This document shows positions 58,691 to 64,000 of a stretch of 64,000 bases of DNA, one piece after another. The stretch is from Phoronis australis. Lineage: Eukaryota > Phoronida > Phoronidae. A program made the position numbers and the translations under genes. The notes under the pieces were generated by a model, which made no database searches, had not been told where the DNA came from, and saw only the letters and a program-made list of their open reading frames with translations. Location: NCBI GenBank assembly GCA_002633005.1, contig NMRA01000422.1, positions 330,146-394,145 on the forward strand. Direction: 5' to 3'. Position 1 is the stretch's first letter, and each line of letters opens with the position of its first letter.

Positions 58691-59688
58691 GTTTTTGAAA
58701 AAGTAGATACTTATCATTTTCCTTTTGTAAGGATAATGTTGCAAGAGAAGAAGTTCTCACTATACTGTGTTAAGATAAGCAATGTAATGATCATCTAGAG
58801 GAACTTGATCAGCACGGTAATAATTTTTTTTTTAACTTTAGTATGTGATTCTTCTTCAGTTTGATCAAAAACCTATTAAATTAACAGCTACCTTATGAAT
58901 TTTTGCATGATAGAAGCGGGCTGTGACCGCAAGTTGTAGTGTACGTACCCTTACATACAACTGTGATGCATTAGGCCATAAAATTTTATTTGGGTGGTTC
59001 TTGTGCAAAAATCCTTTAGATTGTAAACCTGGAATGATGGTACTTTATAATAAATTAGCTTTTACAGTTATGTTACAACCTTCATTTTTCACCAAAAGTG
59101 GCCACCGAATATGGACCTTAATTGTGATTTGCCCGTATATTTTAGAGGGGTTTAAGATGGTCAATTCCTTATTTGGCACTTCCGATGACGAAATTTTCAC
59201 TTTGTATTTTGATTGGTTTTTACGTTTAAGTTGAGTTCCCTAATTTAGCGCAACTTGGAACATTCGCAGTGCGAATACGCCTTTAAAAAGGGGCACCTCA
59301 CGCTCAAACTTCGGATTCTACCGGGTTTCATTTCTATCTGGTAAAAATCTCAACTTTTTAACTCTATTGGGTCTCGCTACTATCGGGAAAGAGTCTCAGC
59401 TTCTCGAATTTTAGCTTTTACTTTAATTTACAATCTTTTCATTACTCAACTTTGGGAACTGACTAGTGAGGGTACAATGACGACGGAAGCTAATGATGTG
59501 TTGTAAGTTTGTATAGCTTTGTATTTTACATTTAGCGTATAATAAACTCAGCATGTTTATCAACTTCTCTCTTGTTTCTCTCTCTATAAGTTGTCACCAT
59601 GGTTTTCTCGTATGCGATTCGAAGGCCTGTGAAAAAGTACACTATGCTGCAAATATTTTTATCAGCTACGAACACTCGACATTTTCTC
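58691..59688. other. Spacer before the minisatellite
   Basis: No recognised feature. An open frame at 58923-59234 (+, 103 codons) has no known motifs. Confidence 0.4.
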
Positions 59689-60313
59689 TGGTCTCCACTA
59701 GCCTCCACTGGCGTCTACTTGCCTCCAATGGCCTTCACTCGTTTCTACTGCCCTCCACTAGCCCCTATTGGCCTCCACGGACGAACACGGTCGCCACTGG
59801 TTTCCTCTGGACTTCACTGGCTTCCACAGGTTTCTACTTGCCTCCACTGGCCTTCACTGGCCTTCACTGGCCTTCACTGGCGTCCACTGGCGTCCACTGG
59901 CGTCTACTTGCCGCCACAGGTGTCCATTGGCCCCCACTCGCTTCCTTTGGCATCCACTGGCCTCCAACGGTCTCCGGTGGCCTCCACTACTGGCCTCCAC
60001 TAGCCTCCACAATACTCCATCCGCTACTACTCGCTCTAAATGGCCTCCAGCGTCCTCCACTGGCCTCCACTGGCCTCCAGTGGCCTCCGCTAGCCTCTGC
60101 TGGTCTTAGCTGGCCTCCAGTGGTCTTCGATAGACTCCTCTGGAATTCACCGGCCTCCAGTTTCCTCCACTGTCCTCGACTGGTCTCCACTTGGCTCCAC
60201 TGGCCTCCCATGGCCTTTATTTGCTTCTAGTGCCCTCCACTCACGTCCATTGGCCTCTGCGCGAACACGGGTCTCCACTGGTTTCCATTGGACTTCACTG
60301 GCCTCCACTGATC

Positions 60314-60431
60314 GCGAATTTTCCGGAGATTCCGCCTCCTCAAGTGAAACGTCTATTGCCGGAAATCCAACCGTAAAAATCGATGCCCTTCCATTCCTAG
60401 GCCCTCTGACCCTCTCGCAGTAGATAAAAAG
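60314..60431 (+). repeat. 118-bp direct repeat inside the minisatellite, copy 1
   Basis: The block gcgaattttccggagattcc ... tctcgcagtagataaaaag is non-minisatellite sequence and recurs at 60511-60628 with about ten mismatches. Confidence 0.95.
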
Positions 60432-60510
60432 AAAAAACCTGACTTTCAACGGTTGAGGTTTCGTCAATCAGCATAAAACTTTCCACGACTTTGCCCTAAC
60501 CCGAAAAACC

Positions 60511-60628
60511 GCGAATTTTCCTGAGATTCCGCCTCCTCAATTGAAACGTATATCGCCGAAAACCCAACCGTTAAAATCGACGCCCTTCCATTCCTAGGCC
60601 CTCTGACCCTCTCGCAGTAAATAAAAAG
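60511..60628 (+). repeat. 118-bp direct repeat inside the minisatellite, copy 2
   Basis: Second copy (gcgaattttcctgagattcc ... ctcgcagtaaataaaaag). Between the copies is an 79-base unique spacer; after it the 10-bp array resumes immediately. Confidence 0.95.
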
Positions 60629-63600
60629 GCCTCCGTTGGCATCTACTGGACTCCACTGGTCTTCAATGGCTTACACAGGCCTCCACAAGCCACCATTGGC
60701 CTCCACTGGCCTTTACTGGCCTTAACTGGACTTTAATGGCTTCCACTATCCTCCAATGGATTCCAATGGCCACCACTGGCCTCCACTGGCCTCCACTGGC
60801 CTCCACTGGCCTCCACTGGCCTCCACTGGCCCCCACTGTCCTCCACTAGCCTCCACTGGATTCCACTGGACTCCACTGGCCACCACTGGTCTTCACTGGC
60901 CTCCAATGGCCTCCACTGGCGTCTACTCGCCTCCACAGGTCTCCATTGGCCGCCACTCGCTTCTTCTTGCTTTCAATGGCCTCCACGGCCCTTCCGGCGC
61001 CTCCACCGGTCTCCAGTATCTTCCGCTGGCCTCTGCTGGCATAGGCTGGCCGCACTGCCCTCCGCAAACCTCCACTTGCCTCCGCTGGCCTCCAGTGGCC
61101 TCCACTGGCCTCCAGTAGTCTTCACTGGCCTCCAGTGGCCTCACGTACCCTCCACTGGGCTCCCGTGGCCTCCGCCGGCCCCTGCCTACATCCCCTGGCC
61201 TCCTTGGCCTCTGCAGATCTCCTCTGGCCTCCACTGGCCTCCACTGGCCTCCAGTGGCCTGCAGTAGACTACACTGGGCTCCCGTGGCCTTAGCAGGCCT
61301 CCGCCTACATCCGCTGGACTCCACTGGCTTCCGCTGTCTTTTACTGACCTCTACTGAACTGTGCTGGCCTCCACAGGAATATTCCAATGTCCACTGGCCT
61401 CCAGTGGCCTCCATTCCCTTTCACAGGCCTCCACTGTCCTCCGCTGGTCTCCAACGGTCTCCACCAGCCTGCACTGGCCTCCAGTGGCCTCCACTGCCTC
61501 CAACCCACTACAGCGGATACATTGGCCTCCACTCGCCTCCACACGCCTAAACTGGCTTCCACACGCCTCCACTAGCCTCCACTGGAATTTAGTGGTCTCC
61601 ACTGGCCTCCACTGGCCTCCAGTATTTTCCACTTGCCTCCACGTGCCCCCACTTTTCTCCAATTGCGTCCACTGCCCACCACTGTCCTCTACTGGCCTCC
61701 AGGGGCCTCCACTGTAGTCCACTGGAATCCACTGGACTCCACTGGCCACCACTAGCCACCACTGGCCTCCACTGGCCTCCACTGGCCTCCACTGACCTCC
61801 ACTGGCCTCCACTGTGTCCACTGTCCTCCACTGGCCTTTAACGGCCTCCACTGACTTCTACTGGCTTCCAATGGACTGCAGTGAAATCCACTGGCCTTCC
61901 GTGGCTTATATAAGCCTCCACTGGCCTCCACTGGCCTCCACTGGAATCCACTCAACTCCACTGGCCTTCACTGGCCTCCACTGGCTTCCACTGGCCTATG
62001 CTCTCTTCCACTGGTCGCCACTGGGCCTCCAGTGACCTCCACTGGTCTCCACTGGACTCCACTGGCCACCACTGGCCTTCATTGGCCTCCAGTGGCCTGT
62101 ACTGGTCTCTAATGGCCTCCAGTGGCCTCCACATGCCTCCATTGGATTCCGCTCTCCTCCACTGGCCTCCACTGGTGTCCACGGACCTCCGCCGACTTGC
62201 ACTGGCCTCCGCTGGCCTCCACCGGCCTCGAGTGGGCTCCACTTCTTCCGCTGGCCTCCAAAAGCCTTCACTCGCCTCCACTCGTCTCCACGCGCCTTCA
62301 TTGGGTTCCATTAGCCTCCACTGGACACTACTGGCGTTCACTGGCCTCCACTAGGCTCCACTGGCCTCCACTTAGCCCTAGTGGTCTCCAATGGCCCCCA
62401 CTGGTCTCCACTGGCCTCCACTGGCCTCCAAGGGCCTCGAAGGCCCTCCACTGGTCCAATGCCCTCGACTAACCTTTAACGGCCTCCACTGGCCTCTACT
62501 GGCCTCCAATGGACTCCAGTGATTTCCACTGGCATTCAGTGGCTTATATAGGCCTCCGCTGGCCTCCACTGGCCTCCACTGGCCTCCACTGGCCTCCAGT
62601 GGACTCCAATGGCATCCACTGGCCTCCACTGTCCTCTGCAATCATCCGCTGGCCTGCGCTGGCCTCCAGTGGCCTCCAGTGGCCGACAGTGGCCTCACGT
62701 ACCCTCCACTGGGCTCCCGAGGCCTCCGCTGTCCTCCGCCTACATCCGCTGGCCTCCTTGGCCTATGTAGACCTCCGCTGGCCTCCCCTGGTCTCCACTG
62801 GCTTCCAGTGACCTCCAGTAGCCTACACTGGGCTCAAGTGGAATCCGCTGGCCTCCACCTACATCCTGCGGACTCCACTGGCCACCGCTGTCTTCCGCTA
62901 CCTTTTGCTGACACCGGCTGGCCTCTGCTGGCCTCAACTGGCCTCCGCTGGCCTCCAAAGGACTCCAGTGTTCTCCACGGGCCTCCACTGGAGTCCACTG
63001 GCATCTACTGGCATTCACGGGTCAACAGTGGCCTCCACTGGCTTCCAATTTCCTACACTGGCCTCCTCTGGCCTCCAGTAACCGCCAGCAGTCTCCACTG
63101 GCCTCCACTGGCCTACAGTGAAATCCGCTGGCCGTTGCTGACCCCCGCTGGCCTCTGATAGCCTCCATTGGTCTCCACTGGCCATCACTGCCCTCCCCTT
63201 GCCTTTACCCGCTTTCACTGGAATCCACTGGCCATCAGTGGCTTCTACTGGCCTCCACGGTCCTCCTTGCCCTCCACTGGCCTCCAATGGTGTCCATTGG
63301 CCTCCACTGGCCTCCACTGATGTCCACTGGCCTGAACTGGCCACCACTGGGCTCCACTGGTTTCCACTGGACTCCACTGGCCACCACTAGCCTTCTTTGG
63401 CCTCCACTGGCCTCTGCAGTGGCCTTAAGATGCCTCCATGGGACTTCACTCCCCTTCACTGGCCTCCACTGGTGTCCATGGGTCTCCACTGACTTCCACT
63501 GGCATCCACTGGCCTCTGCTAGCCTCCACCGGCCTCCAGTGTCCCCCACGTTTTCCACTGACCTCCACTTGCCTCCATTGGTATCCAATGGTGTCCACCG

Positions 63601-64000
63601 ATCTCCACTGGCCTCCACTGGCCTGCATTGGCCTCCAAAGCCTTCCACTGGCCTCCACTGTCCTCCACTGGCCTTTACTTGCTTCCACTGGTCTCCATTG
63701 TGTTCCACTGGTCATCACTGGCCTCCATTGGCCTCCACTGGCCTCCACTGGCCTCCACTGGCATCCACTGGCCTATAGTCCCTTCCACTGGCCTCCACTG
63801 GCCAGAACTGGCCTCCACTGACCTGCACTGGACGTCCATTGGCCTCCACTGGCCTCCACTGGTCTCCACGGATCTCCACTGGCCTCCAATGGTATCCACG
63901 GATCTCCCAAGGCCTCCACTGGCCTCCACCAGACTGCACGGGCCACCAGTGGTCTCCACTAACCTCCACTCCCCTCCAGCGACAGTCATTGGCCTCTACT

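Larger units (their letters stand above)
59689..64000. repeat. Minisatellite, 10-bp unit CCTCCACTGG and variants
   Basis: From ctggtctccactagcctcca onward the sequence is an almost unbroken series of 10-bp units (consensus ctggcctcca), with variants such as ccgctggcct, ccagtggcct and ttcactggcc. It extends to the window edge, so its full length is unknown (over 4 kb). The unit has no stop codon in any of six frames; reading 30 bases gives LASTGLHWPP on + and WRPVEASGGQ on -, so open frames of up to 225 codons arise on both strands. Larger blocks recur (for example 61139 and 62692; 61839 and 62476), showing higher-order structure. Confidence 0.97.

Noticed and set aside
59553-63989. Long open frames (up to 225 codons) on both strands
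   Set aside because: They arise because the 10-bp unit has no stop in any frame; the proteins are LASTGLHWPP- or WRPVEASGGQ-like repeats with no independent support.
1-64000. Prokaryotic or viral system (operon, CRISPR array, phage module)
   Set aside because: No Shine-Dalgarno-led tight gene series or spacer-repeat array; exons with GT/AG borders and low coding density show animal nuclear DNA.

Overview
The window looks like nuclear DNA of a marine invertebrate animal, most likely an anthozoan or another early-branching metazoan. The evidence is short exons with GT/AG borders in long AT-rich introns, many CUB-domain exons, decayed LINEs and other transposons of the kinds common in such genomes, and a strong excess of the palindrome TACATGTA. 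The taxon is inference. No prokaryotic operon, rRNA or CRISPR array is visible.

Main gene (+ strand, about 1.6-58.6 kb): I assemble 17 exons into one secreted multi-CUB protein. Exon 1 (1623-1683) encodes a signal peptide. A 17.6 kb intron follows, then 15 exons that encode eight CUB domains, then a half-CUB exon (58512-58636) that runs into a stop. Splice phases chain without conflict from exon 1 to the end of exon 15 (about 899 codons). Exon 16 needs one missing base restored to keep both its CUB motif and its phase. Every intron between CUB domains is phase 1, while introns inside domains differ in place and phase. Exon 7 joins the end of CUB3 to the start of CUB4. The cysteine pattern is complete in CUB1-8. 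Calcium-site residues look intact in CUB1, 2, 4 and 7, weaker in 5 and 8, and lost in 3 and 6. The partner or ligand cannot be told from sequence.

Introns: 1107-1354 is a MITE with inverted ends. 13.3-18.0 kb appears to be an old LINE of restriction-like-endonuclease type, split by a second, APE-endonuclease LINE (13.9-16.7 kb). 21.0-22.7 and 36.1-38.1 kb are two copies of a DNA element carrying a THAP domain (- strand) and a P2X7-C-terminus-like cysteine domain (+ strand). 23.1-23.5 and 25.7-27.0 kb are - strand LINE remnants, 27.4-27.8 kb is a mariner-like transposase fragment, and 31.9-33.6 kb is another restriction-like-endonuclease LINE. Several smaller repeat families occur twice (4.4/55.1 kb, 41.6/56.1 kb, 27.3/53.5 kb).

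3' end: from 59.69 kb to the window edge there is a 10-bp-unit minisatellite (CCTCCACTGG and variants) with longer-period structure. It holds one 320-bp unrelated insertion, itself built on a 118-bp direct repeat. Long open frames there, on both strands, come from the stop-free repeat unit and are not genes.
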